DNA of 64,000 nt from Sclerodactyla briareus (GCA_026419785.1 JAODTK010005789.1:496001-560000); one strand, 5' to 3'. Positions 1 through 11,603 are shown, counted from the stretch's first letter. Numbers and translations: made by a program. Notes: generated from the letters alone by a model not told the origin.

Positions 1-480
1 TAAGGTTGGATTATCATCAAACTCAGTCAGTTATCATGGACTGGTGCTACTTATGGGGTGGTCAGGGATTCAAGGTCGGGGGTTATCAAAGAGGCATACT
101 GAGCTATTATTTTAAAACTTGCAAAAAATGTAAAATGCTTCTTTTCTACAAACTAGATTGGATTACCATCACACTCGCGCCGAATTATCATTGACTCGTG
201 TTAACCTACCAGGCGTTCGAGGATTTAAAGTCAAATGTCATTGAAGGGGCATAATTTAGAACTCTCATGAGAAAACTGCAAAATGCTTCTCCTCCTACAG
301 TTTAGGTTGAATGACCATCATACTTGTCAGTGTTATTGTGAACTTGTGTTCAGGGATTTTAGTCCAAAAATCACCCCAGGGGCGCATGGAGCTGTTTTGT
401 AGAAACAAAACAAAAATCTGCGGAATGCCTTTACCCACAGATTAGGTTGGATTGCTTATACTTGGTCAGTGTCAATGCGG
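1..480. repeat. Diverged ~145-bp tandem repeat
   Basis: Four decayed units start near 1, 154, 302 and 442. Each opens with a TTAGGTTGGATTACCATCA-like stretch followed by CTTGGTCAGTGT-like sequence and a later block with AAATGCTTCTCC. The left edge is cut by the window. No coding potential is visible. Confidence 0.55.
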
Positions 481-884
481 AATGCGTCCCCTTCAATGAA
501 GAACATTACTTACTCTCCTTTTTTAACATTTTTACAAATCATGGAGTAAAGGGTGGCCAATGCGTAACTTTAGCACAGGTCAGCGTTCATCTTGAGGTAT
601 TGGGTCAGCAGTCCTCTAGGGGATAGTTTTACCCAGGCGGTATTTGGGGATTGAACATGCTCTTCCTGCAGATTGACTTCGATGATCACAAATGCCGTGA
701 TTATCATCAGTGACCAAAAGTTCTTCATGAGAAGGTGGATGTTCAAGAATTTGAAGTCGTTAATCATCTAGGTGTCATTTTGAGTCACAAAAGGTCATTT
801 TATCCGCAATAACTAGCTCAAACCGCACAAATGGACGAATGCACAATTATCTGTTAAATGACTTTGGGGAGTTGAAATGGGGGA
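481..884. other. Unassigned sequence
   Basis: No gene, RNA or clear repeat is visible. Only short chance ORFs occur. Confidence 0.4.
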
Positions 885-1565
885 GAGTTAATCGTGTTAA
901 CGAACTAAATTTTGCCAAATTAACAATTTTTCACAATTTCCCAATTGTTTTTTTCCAAATCTGATCCCCGATTTACACCAAAAACAGTAGATTTCCTGTA
1001 CTCCCCACAAGAAAGCAGCATACCCAATTTTAACCTGATTGGACCAGGCATTCTGGACTTATCGTGTTAACAAGATTTCCAGACTTTGACCTCTCCTGAC
1101 CTCAGTGACCTTAACCTGACCCCAAAACAATAGGGATCTGTACTCATTATGGGGAACCCATATACGGATCCATCCAAGTTGGGTCGAGTTATCGTGTTAA
1201 CGAACTAAATTTTGCCAAAATATCATTTTTTCACAATATTCCCATTTTTCCCCAAATCTGACCTCCTGTCCGCACTAAAAACAATACGGTTCCTGTACAT
1301 AAGGAAGCTGCATACCGAATTTCAACCTGACTTCCACCTGACTTATCGTGTTAACAAGATTTTCATACTTTGACCTCTCATGAGCTCAGATGACCTTTGA
1401 CCTAATCCCACAACAATAGAGATCATATACTCGTTATGGGAAACCCATTACCATAGGAACTTGATCCATCAGTTTTGGTTGAATTTTGGGTTAACAAGGC
1501 TAGGCGTCACACACACACACACACTGTCATGACTGCATAGATTCCCCTGACGTGAAGGAATCAAA
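885..1565 (+). repeat. R1 repeat family, two ~300-bp units plus (CA)n end
   Basis: Two tandem units (about 885-1192 and 1193-1500) share the order: TATCGTGTTAACGAACTAAA, a CCAAAATAT..TTTTTCACAA block, CCTGTACTCCCC, GGACTTATCGTGTTAACAAG, TTTGACCTCTC, TGACCTCAGATGACC, CCAAAACAATAGGG and GGGGAACCCATA. The array ends with (CA)n and TGTCATGACTGCATAGATTCC. The same unit order recurs at 7480, 10600, 27650, 35280, 39590 and 44100. No intact ORF is present. Confidence 0.75.
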
Positions 1566-2894
1566 AAGGGTATTACCGAAATCCTGTAGACTTCCTGTGG
1601 AACAGTTTACAAGAGTCTGTATATCACACGTGACGTCACATACAGTTCATTCCCTCCAAAAAAAACATTTCCATCACAGAAACTGGGAATTCCACGTTCA
1701 TCAGGAATTCGCACCTATGGCAATAAGAACCATTCCAATGTTTTTCTAATGTTTTGAAATCGTGCCGCGAAACGAGTACGAGCCCAAAGTAGCGATCGAA
1801 AACATCCCCGATGTAGAATAAATCTCAGACGGACGAAATAAGCCCATCGGCGCGAAACTAACGAGCAAATGCAAAATGAGAAGAAACAGTAAAATATGAA
1901 GAAAATAAGAGCAGCCCAACACTTGAATCATTGGTCACAATTCAATGCAGGGAACCCATACTGATCTCGCTGGGACCACGTACACACTATAGCAGTATCA
2001 CCTTCGCTAGCCTTCGACCATATACTGCCCCAGGTAGGTCCGGGTCATCTACGATACCTCCTCTCAACAAGGCGATCGCCCCCAGTGTCTCGCCTGGTTG
2101 CGCGATCAGTGTTTTTTTTTTTTTTTTTCTATTAGTCACCACGCAAATCATTACAAGGCATTCCATGTGTTGCTTTAAGGATTTGGTATTAGCTTTTAAC
2201 AGAGACAACCTTCTAATCAGTAACCAATTTCAAATTCGTAAGACTATGATCACTGACCATGTCTACTAAACGAGTTTTGTGGAAATGTGACTAGAATGTT
2301 AATGAATTATGCAAATTATACCACAATATTCAACTTCCATTGCCCCATTTTCTCACTTTAATATCTCAGACCAATAGTGGACCACACCTAATACATACAC
2401 CAACATTTGGCTTTAATTTTCAACTCCCATATCATCCATGTTCGTGGCTTTCCTGTCATTTTTCCACAGCGTCTCGATTCGGAAAAAAAAACATGCCAGC
2501 GTGAAGACTATCTGCAGAAGGCCACCTCTTAGCACCCCTTGCGCTCCATAGTTAAGTTCGAAATGTGTACTGTGTAGTATAGCCATAGTCAACGTGAGGC
2601 AACAGGCAAGTCGCGGCAAGACTGAAAACTCGGCTACATGGAGTTGCTTGTCACAATTCTATCAGCTATCCACCAGCTATTCTTATTACTATATGCTTCT
2701 CTGCTATCGTTGCCTCAAACCAAATTTGAGATGTTCTCCGGCCTCCCATGTTTAGCAAAGAGTGGATCAAACTCTGCGAGGCATATTTCCCCCGGGAAAC
2801 CGCAAATCACTATCTGGCTATCGAGAACGATTCATCCTATAACGAGTCGATTCAATTTGTTGAAGCAGTAAAGTACAGTACTATTCTCGCGGCT
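1566..2894. other. Unassigned sequence
   Basis: Mixed sequence with a T tract at about 2112-2128. Opposed ORFs of 112 aa (1931-2269, plus) and 73 aa (1987-2208, minus) overlap each other. Neither resembles a family I recognise, and both run through the T tract. I looked here for the missing aquaporin NPA2 exon and did not find it. Confidence 0.4.
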
Positions 2895-3040
2895 CGTTTA
2901 GTTCGTTAGACCGTTCGTCCGTTCGTCCGAATCTGTTCGTCACATTCACTCATAACTTCTAAACCGTGCATGCGATCAAATTGGTGGGTGGATGAAGCAT
3001 GCCACTGGCAGTCTGGTTACTTGTTACATTTTCGATTGCA
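2895..3040 (+). repeat. CGTTCGTC short tandem repeat and AAACCGTGCATG block
   Basis: A degenerate (CGTTCGTC)n run at about 2898-2942 is followed by CTTCTAAACCGTGCATGCGA. That second block resembles the start of the tandem units at 3547-3870, so the two may be parts of one repeat array. Confidence 0.45.
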
Positions 3041-3311
3041 TAGTGAGATTAGATTCTGAATGAATCCAATTAATCACCGCAATTAGTCTCCCCTCACAAC
3101 CATCCCCATTGAGCTCTTTGTGAGAGAGGTTCTCTCACATTACTCCCTTTCTTTGCAGGGCAGGCATCAGGTAGCAGGGGGGGAATGTTTATCTTATCTG
3201 TCAACAGAACGAGATAAGCTACCTACAGTGAGCTTATAGCATAGCCTCCAGTAAGGTCACCAGAGGTCAAGTCAAAATTTGTGAGCGAGTAGAGTCCAGT
3301 ATTATCAGGAC

Positions 3312-3477
3312 ACAGTCAGTGCTCAGTGCAGCGAGGCTGATCGTGTCACAGAATGTTAGACACACTTATCAATAAGATTCAGGAAAACAGAGTTGGTGTA
3401 ACACTCTCGGGAGTCATATTAGATTGGTGTGTCTAACATTCGTGACACGATCAGCCACCCTGCACTGAGTGAACTGT
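3312..3477. mobile_element. Inverted-repeat (MITE-like) element with ~55-bp arms
   Basis: Arm 3312-3367 and arm 3426-3477 are near-perfect reverse complements, sharing CTGATCGTGTCAC and GAATGTTAGACACAC. They flank a ~58-bp loop. The loop and inner arm match 48632-48720 in the opposite orientation, so this is a dispersed element rather than a chance hairpin. No clear target-site duplication was seen. Confidence 0.65.
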
Positions 3478-3546
3478 CTGAGTGTTTCCACATTATCACA
3501 AATTTGTACTAGACTTAGCTGGAATTGCTCAAAGGTTTATATTATT

Positions 3547-3870
3547 CAACCGTAGATGCTATGAGGTTGAAAGTGGGGGATATGGAGCCAATATCTATTG
3601 GCAAGATTGTCATGGTCGTTGGGCAGTCATTCAAGGTTATTTGAGGTCAACTGGCTGGAATGTTCATATCATTCCAACCGTAGATGCTGGATATGTGGTC
3701 AACATTTCAGCGGGAAATTGTCGAGGTCATTCAGATGTCACCCGAGGTCATGTGAGGTAAAATGACCTGAGTGTTCATATATATTAAACCGTACATGCCA
3801 TGAGATTGAAAGTTGAGATATTCGGTCAACATCTACCGAAGATCATTTGGAGGTCATTCGAAGGTAAATT
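3547..3870 (+). repeat. Three diverged ~112-127-bp tandem units
   Basis: Units start at 3547, 3674 and 3786 with AACCGTAGATGC-like sequence. Each continues through GATATGxxGTCAACATCT and GAGGTCATTCxAGGTCA-like sequence to GGAATGTTCATAT. A 92-aa ORF (3482-3760) is a by-product of the repeat. Confidence 0.6.
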
Positions 3871-5184
3871 TTCCCGCAGCTACCGAGACGCTTCCGATCG
3901 CGCTTTTCGACGTGTAATATTCGGTATGATGATTCAGGTCAAGATTCAGAACAATAAATAACAATACCAGTCGTTAATTCGCAAGAGCGACTCGGGTGTC
4001 ACTTCGCTCTACTCGGTTCTAATGACCAACACGTATTTGCTGTTGGGTAAGATGTCATGTTCGTCATCCAACAGTCCGCGACCATCGAACCGCGTTAACC
4101 GTAACAATATGCATAACTTGTGAGATTACAAAAGCAAGACCCACGAAATTCCACTTACACGTGAAGCGCTCTGATTCATCGCTCGTGAAGGGAACATGGA
4201 TTACCACAAAGGGGCATAGCAGGCACCTATGAATAGTCAAGAAGGGGGTAGACATACACGACCTTGAACGAAAGATATACTGTATACCAACATATGCCAT
4301 GGGTAATTAGTTGTACTTGTTAATATTGGAACCGATCTTTCCAAATGGAATTCACTTCTCCATAGATCAAGAGCATTTCTTATAAGCCGCACAGGGCCTC
4401 CGTGTAGGCTGCAGGTTGATCACCACTGGATTAGTGCAAACAATACCCATTATATGGTACCGTATAGGCTACAAGATATTAAACATCTATACCACTGTCA
4501 CAGGAAAAGGTTAGTGTATTCATCCGCAGAACTTAATAAGCATTCGCCTACCCGTGTTAGAGTTTTTTTATTGTACGAGAAGATCCACTTTACTGACACA
4601 TTGTGTTCCACTCTTCAAATCACCATTCACAAAGCAGACAGTCCCAGTCATCCAACCAGCATACTTCTGGTATCATAAAAGTCATGACTGTTGCCGTGGC
4701 GTGCGCCAGAATTTCCAGACAGGGACCAAGTCCCGATGTAGGACCAGAATAGCTTCATGCCCCGACGTCAACTCACTCTAAACACAACACCAAAAACTAA
4801 CAGTATATTATAACTAATTCCCCTTCGTTCATTTTCCCCCCCCCCCCCCCTTCCTGTTTTATTACGTACCGTCAGTGTGTCTATATTTTGACAGAGTTTC
4901 CCTCGCCAGCAGGATAGAGCCTGATTAGACCCACCTTAACTGAGAAATCAAACCGAGTTTACACCTTAAGGCAATTTATTGGCAGTACGCGATCCATTTG
5001 ACGTTCTTATAGCCTGACATGATAACCGTCGACCGTTTATTTACTTGCCAACCAGTAATCGCTCGCACTCCGTTTCGAATTAGCTTGCTAAGGGCGATTT
5101 TCACTAGCTGCACGTGCGATTGCCATTTTTCTCGTTAGCTTATAAGTGGTTTCTGATCCAACCAAACATTCAATATACCCCGCC

Positions 5185-5304
5185 ATGCCTACAACTGTCA
5201 GTAGCTTCCCGGAAGGCAACTGGCGTTGGCAGGGAACTGATCCTGGTGGACTTCAAGGTCTAGTCCATATCTCTCAAATCATCCTAGAACCAATGCACGT
5301 TTAA
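5185..5304 (+). CDS. Candidate 39-codon ORF with good start context
   Basis: The ATG at 5185 sits in CGCCATGCC context and opens a 39-codon frame (MPTTVSSFPEGNWRWQG at the start) ending at TAA 5302-5304. I do not recognise the peptide. Composition looks protein-like but it is short. It could be a first exon, a small protein or chance. There is no TATA box or splice donor I would rely on; CAAG/GTCTAG at about 5256 is a weak donor candidate. Confidence 0.15.
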   Translation: MPTTVSSFPEGNWRWQGTDPGGLQGLVHISQIILEPMHV

Positions 5305-5674
5305 TATGACAGCGTTGTCAACGGTTGGCAGGAAATATAGCGCTTCCTTAATTCAATCATTCTGGCAAGGGGAAAAAATATGAAGTCACTTCCGGGTATG
5401 TAAAGTGTGATGCGGTGAAACATCTTGAACCGCCAAAATCCTTCAGACGTACTGGAATTTGGGAACAGACGTCCAAATGATCACATCGTTTTGCGTGTGA
5501 GAGAGCCAAACTAACGTAGGAGGGGGTGACATCACTTTTGTTTGTACGTGTGGTGCCAGGAACAATTATACTATAGGCCTACAGTTTTTCTGTTTTTGAA
5601 TGTCACCTACCCTACCACTTCATTGTCAGTTCATGTTCAATATAAACTTGAAATTATACCATTACTGCACATGG

Positions 5675-6073
5675 TCATTTTTTTTGTACTGGACTTGATA
5701 TTCGGCGCTTCCTATTTATAGGCCTAACTAAATCACCAGACGGATGTTCAGCTAATTCGATGCGCAAAGAAGGTACATCGGCTATGCGAATCCCCCTTAT
5801 GACGACATGGAGATACCAGGTGATACAAACTCGTCCATTTTCGTAAAACGTGTACTTTCGAAGACCTTTCAACAAGCGAATTATAGATGGGATCTGGAAT
5901 TGAAACTGATCAAATTGTTCACGAAATGATAGGAGTAAAAGTACATCATTTCCAGTGATATTACAATACTGTCCCAGACATTCTGTAATTAAGGGCTCAA
6001 TATTCCAGCACTTTATTGTGTAAAGTAAATAGAAACCTTTGCATCGTTCCCCGGTGATGTCATTTTTCTTCAA
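5675..6073 (-). CDS. Hypothetical ORF, 132 aa, unknown
   Basis: This is the longest open frame in the left part that does not run through a simple repeat. It starts MKKNDITGERCKGFYLL and ends RKRRISSPVQKK. Composition is plausible for a soluble protein, with cysteines in the N-terminal third, a basic C-terminus and no obvious transmembrane helix or signal peptide. I do not recognise a domain. It could be one exon or a decayed transposon gene, or chance. No acceptor or donor clearly defines its ends. Confidence 0.2.
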   Translation of the reverse strand: MKKNDITGERCKGFYLLYTIKCWNIEPLITECLGQYCNITGNDVLLLLSFREQFDQFQFQIPSIIRLLKGLRKYTFYENGRVCITWYLHVVIRGIRIADVPSLRIELAEHPSGDLVRPINRKRRISSPVQKK

Positions 6074-7479
6074 CTACATCAAAAGTAATTTTTATGGACT
6101 TCAAAAAGGCATCTGCTAGAACTCCAAAAAGTGTTCAAGGGGGTGATTTTCGATCCGGCCTTTCTTTACCTGCGGTTATATTTGTAGAAATGTTGTAACA
6201 GAACCATTGGACTTTCGAAGAAATGTTTTACTGTAATCAGTGAACTTAAGGCGTGGTAAAGTTAGTGACAAGTTGAACGCCGTGAGTCATCCCGTGTAAT
6301 AATTCAACAACAACAAAAGCGAAAATTTTCTTCTAGGCCCACCCGTAACATAAACTAGCAACTGCCCGTTGCACTGCCCAGATAATAATTAAGGATGTTG
6401 ACATTAGCTCATGTTTCCAGAAATTCATGACACCGTTATATGCAAGTCGCCTAAGGTAATTCGCCAGCGGTCAGCCACGCGTGTTGTTCAGCCAGGCAGT
6501 GGGCCGCTGAGCGGCCTTCGAAACAAAATGTAGTTTTTATTGGATAATGCCTACCCTAATCTCTGATTTCTCCCCGACCGAGAAACACAGTGGCTTCTAT
6601 ACAATAGGTGGAGGTGCGCCAATTACTAGGGCAACAATTGTGACAGAATCCAGCATTCGACTACGTGGGTTGTCAGCTTAGTCACCTGTTATTGAGCGGT
6701 TAGAACGGAACATTTCCACAGCTGTTAAGAACTGATGATACTTTTCCTCTAATATCATATTTCGAGTTGTATTTTCCTAAACTTTGAACTGACCCCCCCC
6801 CCCCTCAACTATAACCTTAACAGAAGCATCACTATAACCCTAACGGACGCATCTGGTGCAAACTCAATATCTGCCTTCATTTTCCATTGCTCTTAACCTG
6901 ACTTCCTGCCTGATATCTTTTCTGAACACCAGCCCCTTTCTGGAATTTTCTAAACTCCCTAAATACTCTCGTTTGAAAGGAACGACAAAACCGTAAAACA
7001 TATACTGTCAACGCGCCTGTCATTTTAGAGGAGCACAACACAAACGTTACCCTATTTGACTTCATCGTGGGTTGCCGAAGAACGTAAAACGCCTGTTGTT
7101 TTCATATCAAAAGAGACGAGAGATCCGTTACCTTGGGACAACTCTGACACGCATTAGGTAAAAGGTGAATCATGAAAACGTGCCAAGAACGCTGAGAAAG
7201 GCTACCTAAACTATACAAACTGACGGCGCGAGATAACAGTCGTTGATGGGTCTATTTGGGTCGGACTAAACAATCTAAACTGATCGAATCCAGCGGCGAA
7301 CATTCAGAGGATTCTGACGATAAACGAGTCAAGGGTTAGCAGATCTATAACATTCACTAGTGTGACACATTCAACCAGGAGCTAAAATGTAACTTATTTA
7401 TGGGTAATTAATATGTGGTAACCCAGTTAGGGTTTCATCCATGCGAGTGGGGTCCTGTTATTCAGCCAAAATATCAATC

Positions 7480-7700
7480 TCTGGTGACCTCAGATGACCT
7501 TTGATCTGACCTAAACGATAAGGTTGATGTTTCCAGTTTGCGAATCCATACCAAGTAAGAGCTTGATCCATCCAGATGGGTTGAGTTATCGTGTTCACTA
7601 GCCAGGCGTCAACATCACGCGCACACACATACACGCACACGCACACCGCGCACATTGTCCATGACTGCATAGATCCCTCCGAATCAAAGAGGCGTGCTAC
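7480..7700 (+). repeat. R1 repeat, terminal fragment
   Basis: Matches the end of the R1 unit: TGACCTCAGATGACCTTTGA, an AATAAGGTTGATG-like block, CCAGATGGGTTGAGTTATCG, GGCGTCA, an imperfect (CA)n at 7618-7650, then CATGACTGCATAGATCCCTC and a truncated hairpin. Confidence 0.65.
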
Positions 7701-8207
7701 TTCGAATGCACACAGAATGTTGAGTCTCTTGTGTGGTGCTAATCTGTCTGAAATGAACTTACGGGTTAGTCTGGCTTGAATTGTTATCTTTATAGAGAAA
7801 CAGACATAGGCCTATCTCAATATCTATTCCTTATATTAATTCTGATTTTACTCTAATTTAGAATAAAAAAATCAAGTTGGTAATTTTGTATCAGAGAGAC
7901 AGTGTCGAATGTCACAACAGTGGACCCATGTGTGTTGGCTGATTTAAACATATATAAATAATAATGTGATTGGAGACATTAAGTGCAATATACTCAGTTC
8001 TTTTGTACCTATATTTTTCACCTAAATGGAATGACCTTGCAAACTTCTGATTGAATGAACAAAACTGCGAATTAATCTGCACGTTGCACTTCGAAGCTAT
8101 GCTGAATGTGACTCTATCAACATTTCCTAATGGTTTCTTACAGGCTTAGGATTGGAACGTTGCTGAAACTATCTCTGCGAGGACATCGACATGTACTTAG
8201 TTGACAC

Positions 8208-8918
8208 CAGTGGTGGCGCCAGGATTTCCCCGACGGGGGGTCCGAGTTCCCCGACGGGGGGGCCAAGTTCCCCGACGAGCTCACCCTACCCCCTCAGTCA
8301 AAACCTGCATTTTTGATGTTTTCATTTTTTGAACATTTTTCTTGAAGAAAAAACAACGAAAAACTGAAATACAAATTGTGGAGAGCACTGTTCACTTTCA
8401 ATAGCTTCCCACTCAAATCAGACGCCCTTATTAGTAGAATAGAGTCAGGTATTCCCAATAACTGCACAGGAAATACCTGGGCACTGCGTCGTGAAAGCAC
8501 ACCACTCTACACAGAGGCAACACGTGATTAGACATTAGAAGGAGCATCCTCCCCCAACGAATTGTAACCTTAATCTCTTGCAGGACATTTCGAAGATATT
8601 CATGAGCTTGGGGACCCTATCTATATGGGCTTGCCACTACGTGGTGTATATGGGGTCTTTTTGGGCGTGTGACGGGACGGTTGAGATTACGCTGACGAGG
8701 GTTAGAACGCGAGCGAGGAACTTTGGCATAATATGGAATTTTTCACTATCAAGAGTTTGGAAATATATACTGTCGGGGCAAAAAGCCCTCGTCGGGGTGC
8801 GTACATATTAGCGTACCAACTCGGCTCCCCGACGAGATGGAAAAAATTCCCCTACGGGGGGGCATGGCCCCCCCTGCCCCCCCCCCCCCCCCCTCCCCCG
8901 CCACTGGCGCCACCCCTG
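8208..8918 (+). mobile_element. Non-autonomous hAT-like element with 8-bp TSD
   Basis: Flanked by the exact 8-bp duplication GTTGACAC (8200-8207 and 8919-8926). The left terminus is CAGTGGTGGCGCCAGG; the right terminus reads CAGGGGTGGCGCCAGTGG on the other strand. CAG-starting TIRs and 8-bp TSDs are hallmarks of the hAT superfamily. The ends are packed with CCCCGACGGGG motifs and a long C tract (about 8876-8894). Short internal ORFs (up to 90 aa, with poly-Pro from the C tract) do not look like transposase. Relatives lie at 53475-53679 (minus) and 55006-55313 (plus). Confidence 0.88.
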
Positions 8919-9177
8919 GTTGACACCACTTTCAAGCGCGAGTTGAATAGTGTAGTACAATTAATGAGTGCGAGAGTGTTCGGACGAATCTATTCACAAG
9001 GATAACAAATTATACACAATAACCGTGTAAGAAATTACATGATCATTTGTGTTAATCTGCACAATTTGTGTAATGTGTCACTCAACATTTACCTAATGTT
9101 GTGGATTTTTTTTTACACAACACCGGGATAGGTGTTATAGTTACACAGTGTTTTGTGAATTCTGGACATCATGTCTA

Positions 9178-9613
9178 AAGGGCCGGTCACACTATAACGA
9201 TTTTTCTATCGTTCTGCTACACGATTCTTTTGTAGATTGCGGCTGATGCATGAAACCATGAAGGAGAGGGTCTGTGTGGTAACAATTGTCATGAATACTA
9301 GTACATTATCACAATACTTCTCAAGCCGGAAGTGTTCGGGCAAAAACCTGTAATTCCCCAAATGACGTCATATGGAAAATGGTAAGAGTCGTACGATAAA
9401 TCGTGAGCTCAACGATAAATAGGAAATATATGATTATCAAGACGCCGGGAAGGGCTGTTCCACATGGGAAATGGGTTTGGCAAATAGCGAATCAAGTCCT
9501 CCATCCATGTGGCAGGGTGCTCCAGCCGTCATATTAATAGGCCCGTATTAATCGGCCTGAACCAATAAATCGGATCGTTGCACGACACGATATCGTATAG
9601 TGTGACGGCCCTT
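9178..9613. mobile_element. MITE with TA target duplication
   Basis: Terminal inverted repeats AAGGGCCGGTCACACTATA (left) and AAGGGCCGTCACACTATAC (right, reverse complement) bound 436 bp, directly flanked by TA on both sides. The TA duplication suggests a Tc1/mariner-type mobiliser; TTAA-type (piggyBac) is a less likely reading (TAAA left, TTAA right). Sub-terminal ACGAT/ATCGT inversions are also present. No ORF. Confidence 0.8.
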
Positions 9614-10394
9614 TAAGAGTGAACTACCCAATGAGATTAAATTAGGTGCTATAGAAACACTACAATCAGCATCCCCCCTCCCCACTCCCTCCCACGATCA
9701 GGTTATATGACCGTGCACTTTTAGCATTTTCTTCAAAGTTGTTCACCGGATGGCGAATATTATACACTAAGGCAATACGAGTTGGCCACACCCCCACGGG
9801 ATCTCCAGTATTGGAAACAACGCGAACATCACGATGTCGTATGCGATCGATTTCAAGTTATTTGTGAAAAATATAATGAATTACCCGCTAGTGCAAAGAG
9901 AAGGATTCTAGTTTTGGGAATTCGAATTTCTCTCTCAGCGATGAGGGTCTCGAGTTCCCAGGGGTTGCCGCGCCGGTGCATGCGCCATTGGTTAAAGGTA
10001 AATTACATGCTATATTTTCCGGCCATAATGCTAGATGATTTTAGTTTCCGAGAATTTATAGGGGAATCTTGGGATATTATCTCCTATGAACATCGTATTA
10101 AAGTTGGTTATCAAGTCTGCTCGAATCGCTGATACAATGCCCAGACGCTATATGCCTAGTTTCCTACCTCACGACGGAGTTTACAACCAGGCATTAGTAA
10201 CTGAGTAAGTAATTTTCATGGATTCTGAAACCAGCCGAAAAGAGCATTGGGAACTTTTCGCAGTTAAATATACAGGAAACCGATACTTTAACTCTAAAAC
10301 AGCCCTGTTATCTAAACTCTTTCCCGGGACCGTATATCATATATCATGGCATTAATTTAGCTTCGTAGCCTAGTCAGTAGTGATAACCTGCATA
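9614..10394. other. Unassigned sequence with a 116-codon open frame
   Basis: One plus-strand frame from 9782 to 10132 is open but begins at TTG and matches nothing I recognise. C tracts at 9675-9690. No RNA gene or repeat seen. Confidence 0.3.
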
Positions 10395-11603
10395 CAGGCG
10401 CGTACCGAGAGATTTGTCTGGGGGGGGGGGGGGGTTGAGGTCGGAACCCAAGGGAAATGCCGCCCTCCTAATGGCCTCACCCCCCTAATTACAATAAGTA
10501 GCAATTTTATGGGGCCATAGACACATGCTGATGCAATATTTGCTAAACACTGCTGCTACAGACCTCTACTCTACCCTGCAAATCATGAAAGCCAACAGCT
10601 TAGTGAATTCCTTGACTCTTTCTGACAACCTATAGCCAGACACAGAACAAATGGGAGATTTTACCAGCTCATTATGGGAAACATATCGTCTGACAAATTT
10701 CACATTTTTCCCAACCAACCAATCGGGTTTCTATACTCTTGATAAGAAAGATACACAAGGAATATCAGATTTTTCAGACTTGGACCTATGGTGACTCAGA
10801 TTAACCTCTGACCTGACCCAAAACAATAGGGTTCATGTAATAATTGTGGGGGAACACACATACTAAGTATGGGCTACACACCAATTTCAAGGATTCTGAC
10901 TTGGCCTCTGGTGACCTCAAAACAATAGGGTCATGTACTCATTTTGACCTCTGACCTGACCCAAAACAATAGGGTTCATGTAATAATTGTGGGGGAACAC
11001 ACATACCAAGTATGAGCTTCATTCAGGTGGGGTCGGGTAATCGTGTTTTTTTCAAGCCAGACTGGCCAAAATATTGACTTTTCACAAATTTTCTCTATTT
11101 TTGACCAAAATTCACCCGACCTATACCAGACACAAGGACAAATGGGAGATTGTACCAGCTCATTATGGGCAAGATAACGTCTGACAAAATTCCCAGTTTT
11201 CCCACCAACCAATAGGGTTCCTGTATTCCCCATAAGAAAGCTACACCAAAATTTGAACCGATCAGACCAACCATTCTGGACTTATCGTGTTCACAATGTT
11301 TTCGACTTTGACCTCTAGTGACCTAAGATGACCTCTGACCTGACCCAAAACAATAGGGTTCATGTAATAATTGTGGGGGAACACACATACCAAGTATAGC
11401 TTCATCCTCCAGGTGGGGTTGAGTTTATCGTGTTTACACGCCAGTTACTACACACATACTAATACACACACTGTCATGACTGCGAAGATTCCTCTGACTT
11501 CGTCGAGGAATCGAAAATCAGTTTTTGTGCTATCAATTTATTGATCACTTGGGTCATGGGGGGTTCTGACCCCCCCCCTCCCCTTCCGTGGGGTACGCCC
11601 CTG
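10395..11603. mobile_element. hAT-like element carrying an R1 array
   Basis: The left end CAGGCGCGTACC and the right end GGGGTACGCCCCTG are inverted and bound 1209 bp. The flanking octamers are CCTGCATA (10387-10394) and CCTTCATA (11604-11611), 7 of 8 identical, as expected for an hAT target duplication. A G tract follows the left end and a C tract precedes the right end. The interior is mostly R1 repeat (10600-11520). The sub-terminal block GAGGTCGGAACC..GGCCxCACC also occurs at 39905-39960 beside another R1 array, which links R1 to this element. No transposase ORF. Confidence 0.7.
10600..11520 (+). repeat. R1 array with intact terminal hairpin
   Basis: About three partial R1 units, with TGACCTCTGACCTGACCC, CCAAAACAATAGGGTTCATG and GGGGGAACACACATACCAAG each repeated. 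It ends with CTGTCATGACTGC and a hairpin of GATTCCTC (11487-11494) against GAGGAATC (11505-11512), perfect 8-bp arms and a 10-nt loop. Confidence 0.7.

Larger units (their letters stand above)
3871..7479. other. Mostly unassigned single-copy sequence
   Basis: No recognised gene. It contains C tracts (about 4839-4850 and 6792-6804), a GGGCCGCTGAGCGGCC palindrome near 6500, the two candidate ORFs listed separately (5185-5304 plus, 5675-6073 minus) and scattered short ORFs. Confidence 0.4.

Noticed and set aside
1930-2270. Candidate for the missing aquaporin exon with the second NPA box
   Set aside because: Reverse-strand reading gives no NPARS or HWVYWVGP-type motif in any frame, even allowing a shift.
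3482-3760. 92-codon frame
   Set aside because: Falls in three diverged ~120-bp tandem units; the frame is not kept between units.
8733-9005. 90-codon frame with a poly-proline stretch
   Set aside because: The prolines come from a C homopolymer at the end of an hAT-like element, and the frame crosses the element boundary.
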